DNA of 64,000 nt, taken from the NCBI GenBank assembly GCA_030836185.1, contig JAURQH010000102.1, positions 1-64,000 of the forward strand. Direction: 5' to 3'. The translations under genes were made by a program, and so were the position numbers. The notes beneath the pieces were generated by a model that did no database searches, had not been told where the DNA came from, and was given only the letters and a program-made list of their open reading frames with translations. Shown in pieces: positions 16,067-25,536 of this stretch. This DNA is from Planctomycetota bacterium (GTDB lineage: Bacteria > Planctomycetota > Planctomycetia > Planctomycetales > Planctomycetaceae). The first letter of the stretch is position 1. Each line of letters starts with the position of its first letter.

Positions 16067-17863
16067 TCAGGAGACGACTTGATTCAATGCGTTCAGTTTG
16101 GGTGTGTGCTCAGCAATTATGAAGCTTTGATAGCCGAGTAATTCATTGGCAACATGAGAGGTCGATTTCGATTGTATGTTGATACTTGGGAAGGCGATTT
16201 TCAGGGAATTGCCCTGTTTTCTCCAAGCATTCTTGCCACTTTTTTTACCAAAGAACGAACGGTCGAGACGCTCTTTCAAATTGAGAGTCTCCCCCACGTA
16301 CAATTGTTTCTTGCCAGATTGAATCACATATAAGCCGGGATTACTGTCGCAGTCTTCTAAATCGAGCTTTTCCAGTTTAATGGGTTTACCTGTTTCGATC
16401 TTCGTGGAGTTTCGGTCTCGTGCGATTTTTTCGGAACGTGATCGCGCGAGTTTGGATTGTTTTCGGACGGTCAATGCTGCCCAACGATAATCGATGGATT
16501 GGAAACCGGGAGCAAACTGAGCAGCCGTCCGATCAAACTCTGCTGCGAGAACAGGATCACAATAGAGATCATCCAAGCTGACTCGATGCTCATCGACTGT
16601 CAGTTTCCAGGCGATCTCGGCAGCATCAAAATACTTGTCGAGTTCGTCCCAGGAATAGCTTGTGCGTTTCTCTGTCTCAATGCCGGCTAATTTGATTTTC
16701 CCCGACTTTCTCAGTCGGAACAAATATCGATTGAGGTCGAGTGGAGTTCCTTCCAGACTTTTTCGTAAACAACTATCGAGAAACGCTTGATTGAGCTTGG
16801 GGTCAAGAACCAAGCGGTCCACCGAATATCCCTCATGAGCTTCTGCAAACGCGGCAATCAGTTCTGACTCAAAGGATTCTTTCAGTTGTTTGTCGGTCAT
16901 TGGTTTGTCGGTCGCTTTAGAAAGCTGTTTCCCACGACCATCAACGGGATAAGTGACAGGTGCTGATAACTTGGGATCTTCTGCTCCGTCGAGAGGATCG
17001 CCCGGTTGAACGGCATCGATTCGTTCTTGTCCCTTCTCGGCGTATTCTTCAGACAGTTCCATCGTCAGGAAATTCCGATGCAGTTTCTTGGCCACAACAC
17101 TTGTGCTCGCGCTGCCGGAAAAGGGATCAAAGACCGTTTCACCGGCCCTCGAACAACAGCGAATAATTCGACCGAGTAATTGTTCGGGCATCTGACAACC
17201 GTGAAAACCGGCCCGTTCTTTGAACGTCCCGGCAACTCGTGGAAAGTACCAGCAATTTTCATCGGGATTGAAACCATCCTGACAATCTTGTGGTCTGAGA
17301 ATCCAGGTGTCGTCCGGGACACGACCTTTGGGGTTGGCGCGTTTGTCGTTATAAACAAGTTGTCGCGCCGAAGGGACGGCAACTGCGTCACGATTGAATG
17401 TGAATTCTTTGGGGTTCTTGACGAAGTAGAGTAGGTGGGTGTGTGATCGAGTGAATTTCGATTCGCAATGGACGCCAAACGTGTAGTACCAGATCACCCA
17501 ATTCCGAGAGTGAAAGCCAAGCTGATGAGCAAGAATTTTGAGTTCCGCGGCAAAATCATCGCCGATGGCCAACCAGAAAGCGCCATCGTCTTTGAGTAAT
17601 CGATGGACTTCAGTCATCCATTGTTTCGACCATTCAAGATAATCGTCGACCGTTTTTCGATCATCATAGACATCGTATTTGTAACCGATGTTGAACGGTG
17701 GGTCGGCAAACGCCAAGTCGATAGAACCTTCGGGCAAGGCCTGCATCATTTCGATGCAATCGCCTGTTAGTATCGTATTCAGAGAGGCAGTTTCCTGACT
17801 CTTGTTATTTTTGGGCTTGCCGTTGGATTTTTTTTTGGAAGTTTTCTTGTTCTTCTTGGCCAC
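16067..17863 (-). CDS. beta-class DNA methyltransferase fused to a GIY-YIG domain
   Basis: Residues about 25-290 form an amino (N6-adenine or N4-cytosine) DNA methyltransferase. Motif IV DPPFNIGYKY lies at 54-63 and motif I VFDPFSGSAST at 244-254, so the order (IV before I) is that of beta-class enzymes. Residues about 330-480 are a helical region I do not recognise, possibly for target recognition. Residues 510-598 are a GIY-YIG domain: GLYVIQSGKKQLYVGET carries both halves of the name motif, an Arg follows in NLKERLDR, and ANELLGYQ with TPKLNALN matches the late Glu and Asn of this nuclease fold. The N-terminus is Lys/Asn-rich. The start is GTG with GGGAGG six bases upstream. No restriction or specificity gene is adjacent. 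It could be a solitary methylase with an added nuclease or a single-chain system; this is undecided. Confidence 0.88.
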   Translation of the reverse strand: MAKKNKKTSKKKSNGKPKNNKSQETASLNTILTGDCIEMMQALPEGSIDLAFADPPFNIGYKYDVYDDRKTVDDYLEWSKQWMTEVHRLLKDDGAFWLAIGDDFAAELKILAHQLGFHSRNWVIWYYTFGVHCESKFTRSHTHLLYFVKNPKEFTFNRDAVAVPSARQLVYNDKRANPKGRVPDDTWILRPQDCQDGFNPDENCWYFPRVAGTFKERAGFHGCQMPEQLLGRIIRCCSRAGETVFDPFSGSASTSVVAKKLHRNFLTMELSEEYAEKGQERIDAVQPGDPLDGAEDPKLSAPVTYPVDGRGKQLSKATDKPMTDKQLKESFESELIAAFAEAHEGYSVDRLVLDPKLNQAFLDSCLRKSLEGTPLDLNRYLFRLRKSGKIKLAGIETEKRTSYSWDELDKYFDAAEIAWKLTVDEHRVSLDDLYCDPVLAAEFDRTAAQFAPGFQSIDYRWAALTVRKQSKLARSRSEKIARDRNSTKIETGKPIKLEKLDLEDCDSNPGLYVIQSGKKQLYVGETLNLKERLDRSFFGKKSGKNAWRKQGNSLKIAFPSINIQSKSTSHVANELLGYQSFIIAEHTPKLNALNQVVS

Positions 17864-17912
17864 AGTGGGCCTCCCTGCTGTTACTTGGCAATCGAAAGCC
17901 GATCAATTGGTA

Positions 17913-18785
17913 TTATTTATTGTTCGAAAGTATGGGCAATGTGAGCCATTCCTCTTTAATGCTGACATTGACACCTTCGGTGGGAATTTCTTCTTCCAAG
18001 GTCCACAGGATACCTTGCAAAATGAGTCTGCGGTAGACCTCCTCGCTCCAGTTGCCGTGATAGTGTAGTCCGCTGAAGCCGAAAGAGCGCCCTCCTTGTG
18101 GGCGTTCCCAAGCCCAGGCGGTCATGGACCAGCCATCTTTCATTTTTGATTCCATGATGGGAATGATGGGTGAGGGTGATTTGAATTGTTTGAGATTGTA
18201 GTAAAACTCATCTTCGATCTCGATCGGTCGCAATCCATATTGGATCGGATGATTCTCGGTGGTGGGACGGAAACGGGTTTTCAGGAAATCGTACTTGCGA
18301 TCTTTTCCGCCGTGAGTCGCACCGAGCAGCGGAAGAAAGGCGGCAATATCTTCATCGGCTTTACTACCAATGGCCCAATGAAAAGCGACCAAACCTCCTC
18401 CCCGGTGTGCATAATCCTGGAACAGTTTTAATCGCGCGGGTGTTTGTTGAATCCAGCGCGAGCCTTGTGAGATGAACATGACAACCGTGTCAGCACGCTC
18501 CAATAGTTCTGGGCCGTCTTCCCACTTTTCGTCAGCCTTGGAAAGGATCACATGATGCCGGGTGTGCCGCTGAAGCATATTGCCAAGTAAGCGAATGCCG
18601 GCTTCAAATTCGTGCGTCGTTGGTTTATGTCCATCGGGGCCTTGCCACAAAAGCACGACTCGTTTGGGGAGAAGGGCTTTGGTTTTCTGGCAATTCGCAC
18701 GGGCGTCAGAATCACTCAAACCACCAAGGATCGGCCCCAGACTGCAGAGTAGCCAGATGGCGATTCGATTTTTCGAGAAAATCAT
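17913..18785 (-). CDS. ThuA-like domain protein, exported (1)
   Basis: A 290-residue secreted protein with a signal peptide (IAIWLLCSLGPILGGLSDS) and a ThuA-like glutamine-amidotransferase fold: VVLLWQGPDGHKPTTHEFE, ADTVVMFISQGSRW, GGGLVAFHWAIG, HPIQYGLRPIEIEDEFYY and GFSGLHYHGNWSEEVYRR. ThuA-like proteins are common in planctomycete secreted repertoires and are linked to trehalose/sugar use in rhizobia; the chemistry is not established. I start at 18785, where AGGGA lies upstream; the frame is open to 18839. A second, separate ThuA-like gene lies at 45159. Confidence 0.86.
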   Translation of the reverse strand: MIFSKNRIAIWLLCSLGPILGGLSDSDARANCQKTKALLPKRVVLLWQGPDGHKPTTHEFEAGIRLLGNMLQRHTRHHVILSKADEKWEDGPELLERADTVVMFISQGSRWIQQTPARLKLFQDYAHRGGGLVAFHWAIGSKADEDIAAFLPLLGATHGGKDRKYDFLKTRFRPTTENHPIQYGLRPIEIEDEFYYNLKQFKSPSPIIPIMESKMKDGWSMTAWAWERPQGGRSFGFSGLHYHGNWSEEVYRRLILQGILWTLEEEIPTEGVNVSIKEEWLTLPILSNNK

Positions 18786-18940
18786 TATTCTTCCCTGTTT
18801 GTTGCAAGATATCGGCGTACGACTGCCACATATACTCATGGAGGCGTCAGTTCCTGGCCACTCAGTTTATCAGGATCGAAGCAGGAAATCCCTCTGTAAA
18901 TCATGATTCATAACATTACCGATCAATAGGTAAGTACAAA

Positions 18941-21076
18941 ATGAGACTCACTTTACGAACCCTGCTGGCTTATTTGGAAGACGAATTGAAGCCTTCCGAA
19001 TCCAAAGAAATTGGTCAGAAAATTGCCGAGAGCCCGGTCGCCACTTCACTCGCTCAAAGAATCCGGGAAGTGATGCGACGTCGTCGTCTTTCTGCGGAAG
19101 ATTTGAACGAAACGGGACTCGATCCGAATTTGGTCGCTGAGTACCTCGATGGGTCCTTAACTCCTCAGGAAGTGGCCGATGTGGAGCGTGTTTGTCTGGG
19201 TTCTGATGCTCATCTGGCGGAAGTCGCCGCCTGTCATCAGATCCTCACGCTTGTCTTGGGAGAGCCGATTGAGATCAGTGAGTCGAGCCGAGAGCGAATG
19301 TTTGCACTCGCGGATGACGGGACGGTCGCCAAGTCCGACATTCCGATGCCGGTCACATCTTCGCCTGCTCCCGTTGAACAAGCCGAGCCGACACCATTCC
19401 CGGCTCACCTGCAACGGAATTCGCGTTGGCAGTCTGCATTACCTTTGTTGATTCCTGTCGTGCTCATCGGAATGTGGGTTGCCTTGATTCGTTTCGACCC
19501 CTCTTTGAACTTTTTTGCGGCAGCCCCCGGAGATGGTGAGAATGGGATGACCATCGCAGCCGCTGACCCGGACGACATTGAAGAGAACGGTCAAGCACCT
19601 GACTTTGTTCCGCAGCAAAAACAAGAACCCGATACCGTTTCGATCTCTGCTTCGCCGGGTGATCCTGAACCGGGAATTGATCCTCCACCACCGCCCGACA
19701 TGCCTGAGCCAGAGGTGACAGTTGTTGAATCGGTAGAGGGGAAGACTAATCCTGTTGTGGCCAATAGTCCCACTGATGAGCCAGCGGGCAATGTTCCCGA
19801 GACTCCCGCCGCTCAACCACAACCTGCCGTCCCCGTTCCTCCTTTACCGGGAAAACCTGCCGAACGCAAAACCGTGGGACGATATCGTTCCACGGCGGGC
19901 ATTCTCTTGTCGTTTGATGAAACGAAACGAGGCTGGTACCCGGTCCCTTATGAACTGGAATTGTTAGAACAGACCTCTCTGGTAGTGCCGGTCCCCTTCT
20001 CTGCCATTCTTGAAATGGAGAATGAAGCACCGTTGCTTGATTTGAAGGGTGGTACGAAAGCTCAATTGATTACCAATTCTCAAGCGGCCGATTTGGGAGT
20101 CAGGCTGCATGAAGGGCGTGTTGTTCTGGAGGCACTCAATCCTCAACCAACCTCATTTGCGTGTAAAACCGGAACACTCGATTGGAGATTCGAGTTGAAT
20201 GAGTCTGGTACACGTGTTGGCATCGAGATGGAGCCGCTTCAAGTTTATGGTGCGGAACAATCCCTACCTGAAAACTACTTTCGATTAACGGTCATTGTGA
20301 CCAGTGGAGCCGTTCGACTCGCAAGTGAAACAAGCCAAGTGACATTGTCTGAAGGGCAAGAGATTGTGCTGCACGATCCCACTCGTTCGATTCAGGCAAG
20401 TGCAGATCCTTCCGTCCCGGCTGTCGACTTCTCGGTCCCCGGAATGCTAAAACCAGAGATGGTTCATCCTTACGATTTGACTCCTGACTGGATGAAGCCG
20501 GAATCGGGGATCATCTCGACCATTCAGCAGATGTATATTGATGAGTTTGCAACTCGGTTTCGCCCCGGTTTGCCTGCGGCAGAAAGTTTGGAGCCATTAT
20601 TGGAAGACCCGCGTCCCAGAATGGCTCAATACACGGTGATTTGTCTGGGATTGATTGACCATGTTCAGGATCTCATCAAGACAATGCGAGTCAGCCAATT
20701 CGAAGATGCACGATTGGCGGCAGCCAGCGAAGTTCGTCTGTGGTTGCCACGTCATCCCGAACAAGGGGAAGAATATCTCTCACGTCTGGAGTTGTCGTTT
20801 CCCGGAGATGATGCGGATCAATTGGATAGATTACTGTGGGGGTTCTCTACCGATGATGCTCGCGACCCCATTGCCTCACAGTCGCTGATTGGACTACTCG
20901 ATCACGACCGTCCAATTCTGAGCGAGCTTGCATTCCTGGAGATGGCGAGATTGACGGGACTGGAAGAGAGTTACAAGGCGTTGATTACGCCGACTCAAAG
21001 ACGGGCCTGGACGAATCGTTGGAAGAGAATGGTTCGTGATCAGGGGACTATTCTTCCCGCGCAAGCTGACGAATAA
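18941..21076 (+). CDS. large single-pass membrane protein with anti-sigma-like N-terminus
   Basis: A 711-residue protein I do not recognise as a named family. The N-terminus has two segments of the LxxYLdgxL type usual in anti-sigma factors (LLAYLEDELKPSE near 8-20 and VAEYLDGSLTPQE near 65-77), but without the zinc-binding His/Cys set. A membrane segment lies at about 166-184, followed by a Pro/Glu-rich linker (about 195-310) and a beta-rich part. Within this, at about 330-490, there is a FecR-like stretch (GTRVGIEME...VTSGAVRL...LSEGQEIVLHD). The C-terminal about 180 residues are helical, perhaps HEAT-like. The N-terminus would be cytoplasmic and the rest periplasmic. It may sense envelope signals and bind a sigma factor (inference). 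A good AGGTAAG ribosome site precedes the ATG. Confidence 0.65.
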   Translation: MRLTLRTLLAYLEDELKPSESKEIGQKIAESPVATSLAQRIREVMRRRRLSAEDLNETGLDPNLVAEYLDGSLTPQEVADVERVCLGSDAHLAEVAACHQILTLVLGEPIEISESSRERMFALADDGTVAKSDIPMPVTSSPAPVEQAEPTPFPAHLQRNSRWQSALPLLIPVVLIGMWVALIRFDPSLNFFAAAPGDGENGMTIAAADPDDIEENGQAPDFVPQQKQEPDTVSISASPGDPEPGIDPPPPPDMPEPEVTVVESVEGKTNPVVANSPTDEPAGNVPETPAAQPQPAVPVPPLPGKPAERKTVGRYRSTAGILLSFDETKRGWYPVPYELELLEQTSLVVPVPFSAILEMENEAPLLDLKGGTKAQLITNSQAADLGVRLHEGRVVLEALNPQPTSFACKTGTLDWRFELNESGTRVGIEMEPLQVYGAEQSLPENYFRLTVIVTSGAVRLASETSQVTLSEGQEIVLHDPTRSIQASADPSVPAVDFSVPGMLKPEMVHPYDLTPDWMKPESGIISTIQQMYIDEFATRFRPGLPAAESLEPLLEDPRPRMAQYTVICLGLIDHVQDLIKTMRVSQFEDARLAAASEVRLWLPRHPEQGEEYLSRLELSFPGDDADQLDRLLWGFSTDDARDPIASQSLIGLLDHDRPILSELAFLEMARLTGLEESYKALITPTQRRAWTNRWKRMVRDQGTILPAQADE

Positions 21077-21105
21077 AGTCTCTTGGAAGAATGGACCGCG
21101 CATAG

Positions 21106-21137
21106 AGAAAGGCCCGGCTTTGACACCGGGCCTTTCT
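21106..21137. terminator. bidirectional hairpin terminator
   Basis: AGAAAGGCCCGG and CCGGGCCTTTCT form a perfect 12-base stem with an 8-base loop between two convergent genes: the 711-residue membrane protein ends 29 bases before it, and the DUF1571 gene ends from the other side. The 3' arm provides a short T-run within the stem on both strands. It is a likely factor-independent terminator for both. Confidence 0.8.
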
Positions 21138-21288
21138 CATGAGGTAAGAAAGCGATTTCGGCCGTCCCTGACCGTCTTCTCTCTCCACTCTGCCGATATG
21201 CCCTCCTCGCAATCGGCGAGTGCCTCCATCAAAAACGGTTAGCCACTCGAATCTGGGATGAGTCTGGAGTGAGCAAACCTGTCGCAAA

Positions 21289-22098
21289 TCAAAAGTTGTA
21301 GTTCGGGTTTTCGATATCAAAATCGATATCTTTGAATCCCTGGTTGGGTTCGAACTCAAGGAATGTGTATTCTTCATATAAGTCGGGTTCGGCACCCGGC
21401 TTCGTGGGAAAACTATAATGTTGTAAACGCACGGGAATATTCGTTTTGGCGTCGAGATAAAATCGTGTGATATGGAAAGAGGCACCGGCGATCTCTTTGG
21501 GGTGGACGACTTCAATCGCCTTGCATGCCATCTCGCCAATTTTTGCTTTGGGATAATATTTGACTTCGATATTCGGCAAGTGGGCTTCAGCAATCCACAA
21601 GTCGGCTAATTCTGTGACCAGGTTTTTGATGCCGAATTTGTTGATGGAATGGTGATTACCTTTCATCGCCAGCGACCCATGAGGGTCGAGCGATAAAGTG
21701 CCAGCCAAAGATTTGATTCCCGTTTCATGCACGAGGATTTCGTTATTGTTTATGCCTTCGACAAAGATCACTTCACGACCTTCGTAGGGTTTTCCGAACA
21801 GCATATAGACACTTAAAGGATCTTGCCGGACTTTCACTTTCATCACGGCTTCGTTCATCTTGCGACCAATTAACTCGCGTTTGATAAACACCGCCTCATA
21901 GTCATCATACTTTTCCAGCAACTCTTCGCACTGTCGGCACAGTTTGATGGGCGCTTTCAGCTTGGAATTTTCCAAGGCGGCCGCCACTTTGACTGGCTCT
22001 GCACCTGTCAAATGGAGTGGGTTCGCAAAAACGAGAGACGTTCCTACGGAAGAAAGAACAAGATTAACGAATTGTCGGCGTTCCATAGTTTTGTCCAT
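21289..22098 (-). CDS. DUF1571 domain protein, exported
   Basis: A 269-residue protein with an N-terminal RR-containing signal (MERRQFVNLVLSSVGTSLVFA, from the internal Met at 22086) that could be Tat- or Sec-type. Next is a DUF1571 domain: YDDYEAVFIKRELIGRKMNEAVMKVKVR, the VYMLFGKPYEGREVIFVEG strand pair, and GSLAMKGNHHSINKFGI. It resembles LolA/LolB-like outer-membrane lipid carriers in overall beta arrangement, so an envelope role is plausible (inference). The CRQC pair near residue 54 may form a disulfide. It is the only gene between the transporter and the terminator at 21106. Confidence 0.85.
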   Translation of the reverse strand: MDKTMERRQFVNLVLSSVGTSLVFANPLHLTGAEPVKVAAALENSKLKAPIKLCRQCEELLEKYDDYEAVFIKRELIGRKMNEAVMKVKVRQDPLSVYMLFGKPYEGREVIFVEGINNNEILVHETGIKSLAGTLSLDPHGSLAMKGNHHSINKFGIKNLVTELADLWIAEAHLPNIEVKYYPKAKIGEMACKAIEVVHPKEIAGASFHITRFYLDAKTNIPVRLQHYSFPTKPGAEPDLYEEYTFLEFEPNQGFKDIDFDIENPNYNF

Positions 22099-22301
22099 CC
22101 ATAGACTGAAGACGCTGCATAGTCCCTATTTGGGAATGCCCGATAACCGGCATTAATCACTGATGCGCTATTTGGGATACAACCATTATCGACCGAATAA
22201 ATGGTCTCCTGTGGACCTTCCGACAGAGGCCGAGTATTCGGAAGACGCGCAACAAATACACTGTTATTCAAAGTCGTGGATAGATTACCCAAACCAACAG
22301 G

Positions 22302-23831
22302 CTACTCTTCAAGCATGGTCGGTTTCTTGCGTAAGGCGGCAGAAATTGCCGGTGTGAGCCAGATCAACAAGCAGGCAATTCCCAAAACGGCTGCCAAAGG
22401 TCGCGAGAAGAAGGCAAGTAATGAGCGATCTTTGGTCAGGTTTTGAACAAAGCTGGCTTCCAGATCGGCTCCCAATAATAACCCCAGGACTACGGGGCCG
22501 AGTGGATAACGATATCTTTCTAACAAAAAGCCCAGGAGCCCAAAGAATAACATGAGAGCGACATCAAACAGGCTGCTGCTGATGGCATAGGAACCCACGA
22601 TGCAAAACAAAAGGATCAAGGGTAACAAAACACGCTGCGGTACTTTCAAAATGAATCCGCTGGCACGAATCCCCAAATAACCGAGTGGGATCAAGAAAAG
22701 ATTTGCCACAATAAACGAGATGTAGATCCCATAAATGAGCGTGACCTGTTCAGGCTGCGTAAAAATATCGGGACCAGGATTGATGTTTTTCATCATCAAG
22801 ACACCGATTAGGATCGCTGTAACAGAATCACCCGGTATTCCCAATACGAGCGCGGGAATCCAGGCACCCGCCAATGATGAGTTATTTGCGGCAGACGCAT
22901 CGGCAAGTCCATCTTCAGAACCCTTGCCATATTCTTCCGGGCTTGATGATGAGCGTTTTGAGAATGTGTAAGACATCCACGCCGCGATGTCGGCTCCTGC
23001 GCCGGGAATCATTCCGATGAGTGTTCCCAATGAGCAGGAACGAAGCGTCTGCCACGGACGCCGGGAGATCCGAGAGAGCCAATGAGAGATTTGTTGGGCA
23101 AACGAGAATCCCTTTTGTTGGACATTCGACAAGTCGGCGTTTGTGGTGACCGCATTTTTGTCTCCTGACGCCCACAACCCTCGCAACACTTCGGAGACAC
23201 CGAATAAACCAATCAAAGCGGGGATGAAATGCACTCCACTGATCAACTCTTCTGAACCAAATGCAAATCGGGGTTCGGAATGGACCTCACTGAGTCCAAC
23301 CAACGAAAACAGAATTCCCACAAGTAAAGCGATTGCACCTTTCAAGCGAGAATCTCCCGACACAATCGCCGCACAGCTTAAGCCCAAGGCATACAACCAA
23401 AAGTATTCGTAAGTTCCAAATTGTCTTGCCAGGACAGCCAGCTGTGGAGCGCACAGAAAAAGTATCAGAGTTCCAAAGAGTCCACCCGTCACACTGAACA
23501 TCAAAGATGTCGATAGCGCATCTGCGTAGCGTCCCTTCTGACGCAGCGCATACGCATCATCAACATATGCCGCCGAGGAGGGAGTTCCCGGAATTCGTAA
23601 CAGCGTGGTGGGTATATCGCCCGAGAAAATACAGACCGCCGTGAGAGTGACTATGGCGGCAATCGCGGAAATGTCGCTGAGATAAAAAGTGACAGGGACG
23701 ATCAGCGCCACCGCCATGGTGGCTGTCAGTCCGGGGATTGAGCCCACAAACAAACCGAACACGCCACACAATAATATCGTCAGCAAAGTTTCCAATGACA
23801 GCACATCGAGTAAAGCGGTTTGAAGTTCCAT
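22302..23831 (-). CDS. tctA: tripartite tricarboxylate transporter large permease TctA
   Basis: TctA is the large membrane subunit (about 12 segments) of TTT family secondary transporters that import carboxylates with a periplasmic binding protein. The signature SIPGLTATMAVALIVP and the second GMIPGAGADIAAWMSY repeat are both present, plus the LGIPGDSVTAILIGVLMMKNINPGP segment. ATG at 23831 follows the stop of the upstream gene (23833-23835) with a single base between, so translation is coupled; a frame open to 23867 inside the previous gene is not used. The substrate (citrate, tartrate or other) is unknown. Confidence 0.93.
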   Translation of the reverse strand: MELQTALLDVLSLETLLTILLCGVFGLFVGSIPGLTATMAVALIVPVTFYLSDISAIAAIVTLTAVCIFSGDIPTTLLRIPGTPSSAAYVDDAYALRQKGRYADALSTSLMFSVTGGLFGTLILFLCAPQLAVLARQFGTYEYFWLYALGLSCAAIVSGDSRLKGAIALLVGILFSLVGLSEVHSEPRFAFGSEELISGVHFIPALIGLFGVSEVLRGLWASGDKNAVTTNADLSNVQQKGFSFAQQISHWLSRISRRPWQTLRSCSLGTLIGMIPGAGADIAAWMSYTFSKRSSSSPEEYGKGSEDGLADASAANNSSLAGAWIPALVLGIPGDSVTAILIGVLMMKNINPGPDIFTQPEQVTLIYGIYISFIVANLFLIPLGYLGIRASGFILKVPQRVLLPLILLFCIVGSYAISSSLFDVALMLFFGLLGFLLERYRYPLGPVVLGLLLGADLEASFVQNLTKDRSLLAFFSRPLAAVLGIACLLIWLTPAISAALRKKPTMLEE

Positions 23832-23832
23832 C

Positions 23833-25206
23833 TCACACTCCCCACCAGCCGCGAGGCAACGGAACACGTAGAATCACTGCAAACAAGTAATAGACAAGCG
23901 GGACCAGGATGATGGAGATTGCCGCCGCCGAAGTGAGTTTTGTCCCCAGTCTCCAGAGAAACAGGACGAGAAGTCCCGCTGTAAGAATGAGGAAGCCGAC
24001 AGTTTCTGCCAATAGAATGTAGAGCAACACCATTCCGAGACCAAACAGAACATTGATGGAGGAACTGATGTTTTCGGGTGTGGTACTTGTTTCTCCTATT
24101 TTCTGGTCAGTCATTGCCGGAGTCTGTGTGCGTCTCGCGATGACAACTTGTGCGATGGCCAGTCCCGAAAGCAGTATTCCCAACATCATCGGGAAGTCGT
24201 ACGGACCGACCGCTCCTTCGGCGAGCGAAGCGAATGCCTCCGAGTTTAAGAGTTTTCCCAGAGACTGGTCATTGCGTGCGAGAAATTCATGGAAATCGTC
24301 ACTCGTTCTCCAACGATTGTTAAACCCACGCTGATCCATAAACTTGGGAAAGCTATCCTCTTCGACCACGACCTCTCCACGGACAATCTTCTGCATTGCA
24401 GTTCGTAACACATCTACTCGGTCCTTAGGAGTTCCGGGAGGAACGGCGAAGCCGCGCCAGCCGATAAGTACCCAATCATAATCTTGTTCGCGCATCGTTT
24501 TGATGTCTTCAAATCCTGGCACCGTTTCTTCGGCCATGACACCCAATGCTCGAAGCTCTCCACGACCATAATACTGCTTCGCTTCCGGCAAAGAACAACA
24601 AACCAAATCGATTCCACCGCTCATTAGCTCTTGAATGGAAGGGTCGGCTCCCCCTTTGGGGATCCATTTCACCGCAGCGGTTTCTAATCCCGCGGATTGT
24701 AACCAACCGGCAAAAGCAAGATGCCAGGCTCCTCCGGTCGCGGTGCCAGACGCGGTGAGTGATCCCGGTTTGGATTTGATGTCGGTGACCAGGTCGTCGA
24801 GCGTTTGCCAGGGAGATTCTGCTGGCACCCAAATTGCGGCCGCATCTTCGTTGACCGAAATCAACGGTATCATGTCTTCATAGGTTAATGTCGTCAGGCT
24901 TTGATGATGCAGCGTGTTTAATTCAAAGGTGACGACGGCAATCGTGTATCCATCCGGTCTTGCCATCATCCCACGACGATGCCCGGTGACTCCTTGCCCT
25001 CCCGTCGCATTGATCACCGTGCATGGTGTTCCCAATTCGGCTTCCAGAAAATAGGCCATCTGGCGAGAAACCTGATCGGTTCCTCCTCCCGGAGACCACG
25101 GGCAAACTAATGTGATCGGTCGGTTGGGGAACGCTTCTTGCCTATCACACCCCATCAAAAGAGAGGAAAATAGGAGGCTCCAGCCAAAGAGAGTCCGCAA
25201 GTTCAT
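23833..25206 (-). CDS. TctC-TctB fusion: substrate-binding lipoprotein joined to small permease
   Basis: Residues 1-20 are a lipoprotein signal with a lipobox ending at Cys20 (SSLLMGC). Residues about 27-320 are the TctC/Bug solute-binding protein: ITLVCPWSPGGGTDQVSR, GGQGVTGHRRG, TGGAWHLA and GWRGFAVPPGTPKDR are family marks. Residues about 330-457 are the TctB (DUF1468) small permease with about four membrane helices, for example MLGILLSGLAIAQVVIA and NVLFGLGMVLLYILLAETVG, ending PRGWWGV. TctC and TctB are normally separate proteins; here no second copy of either exists beside tctA. The fusion tethers the binding protein to the membrane part. It is directly upstream of tctA in a two-gene operon. 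Confidence 0.88.
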   Translation of the reverse strand: MNLRTLFGWSLLFSSLLMGCDRQEAFPNRPITLVCPWSPGGGTDQVSRQMAYFLEAELGTPCTVINATGGQGVTGHRRGMMARPDGYTIAVVTFELNTLHHQSLTTLTYEDMIPLISVNEDAAAIWVPAESPWQTLDDLVTDIKSKPGSLTASGTATGGAWHLAFAGWLQSAGLETAAVKWIPKGGADPSIQELMSGGIDLVCCSLPEAKQYYGRGELRALGVMAEETVPGFEDIKTMREQDYDWVLIGWRGFAVPPGTPKDRVDVLRTAMQKIVRGEVVVEEDSFPKFMDQRGFNNRWRTSDDFHEFLARNDQSLGKLLNSEAFASLAEGAVGPYDFPMMLGILLSGLAIAQVVIARRTQTPAMTDQKIGETSTTPENISSSINVLFGLGMVLLYILLAETVGFLILTAGLLVLFLWRLGTKLTSAAAISIILVPLVYYLFAVILRVPLPRGWWGV

Positions 25207-25536
25207 AGATTGCTGCCTGTGATAAGTTGAACGCTGACAGGATCTTAACGCGAGAAGGCCCCGAATTCCCCACTATTCCTGTGGATATTTTTTTCGCTGG
25301 CAGTTTACGTTAGCCGGATATTACGGACAAATCTCGAAAGATTGGGCGTAACTTACTTGGACTGCCGATGTTAAATAACATTTGGAACAGAGACTCACCT
25401 GTCGTACAATAGTCCACAGGGACATGGCAGGAGACCTTGTTCCCTCACCCACCTACCACGACCCACCACATTGATGACGCGGCTGAGTCTTGCCGCGTTA
25501 TTTGATTCAAAACCGGCTCAGCGTTGAGCGAACACC
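25207..25536 (+). other. intergenic region between divergent operons
   Basis: This 330-base gap divides the leftward tct operon from the rightward DUF1592 gene. It holds one hairpin with 7-base arms, ACGCGGC/GCCGCGT (25477-25498), 38 bases before the DUF1592 start and not followed by a T-run, so probably not a terminator. I see no coding frame and no clear promoter. Confidence 0.5.

Noticed and set aside
25477-25498. Hairpin before the second DUF1592 gene as a terminator or riboswitch
   Set aside because: Only 7-base arms, no T-run and no known riboswitch sequence around it; listed only as part of the gap.
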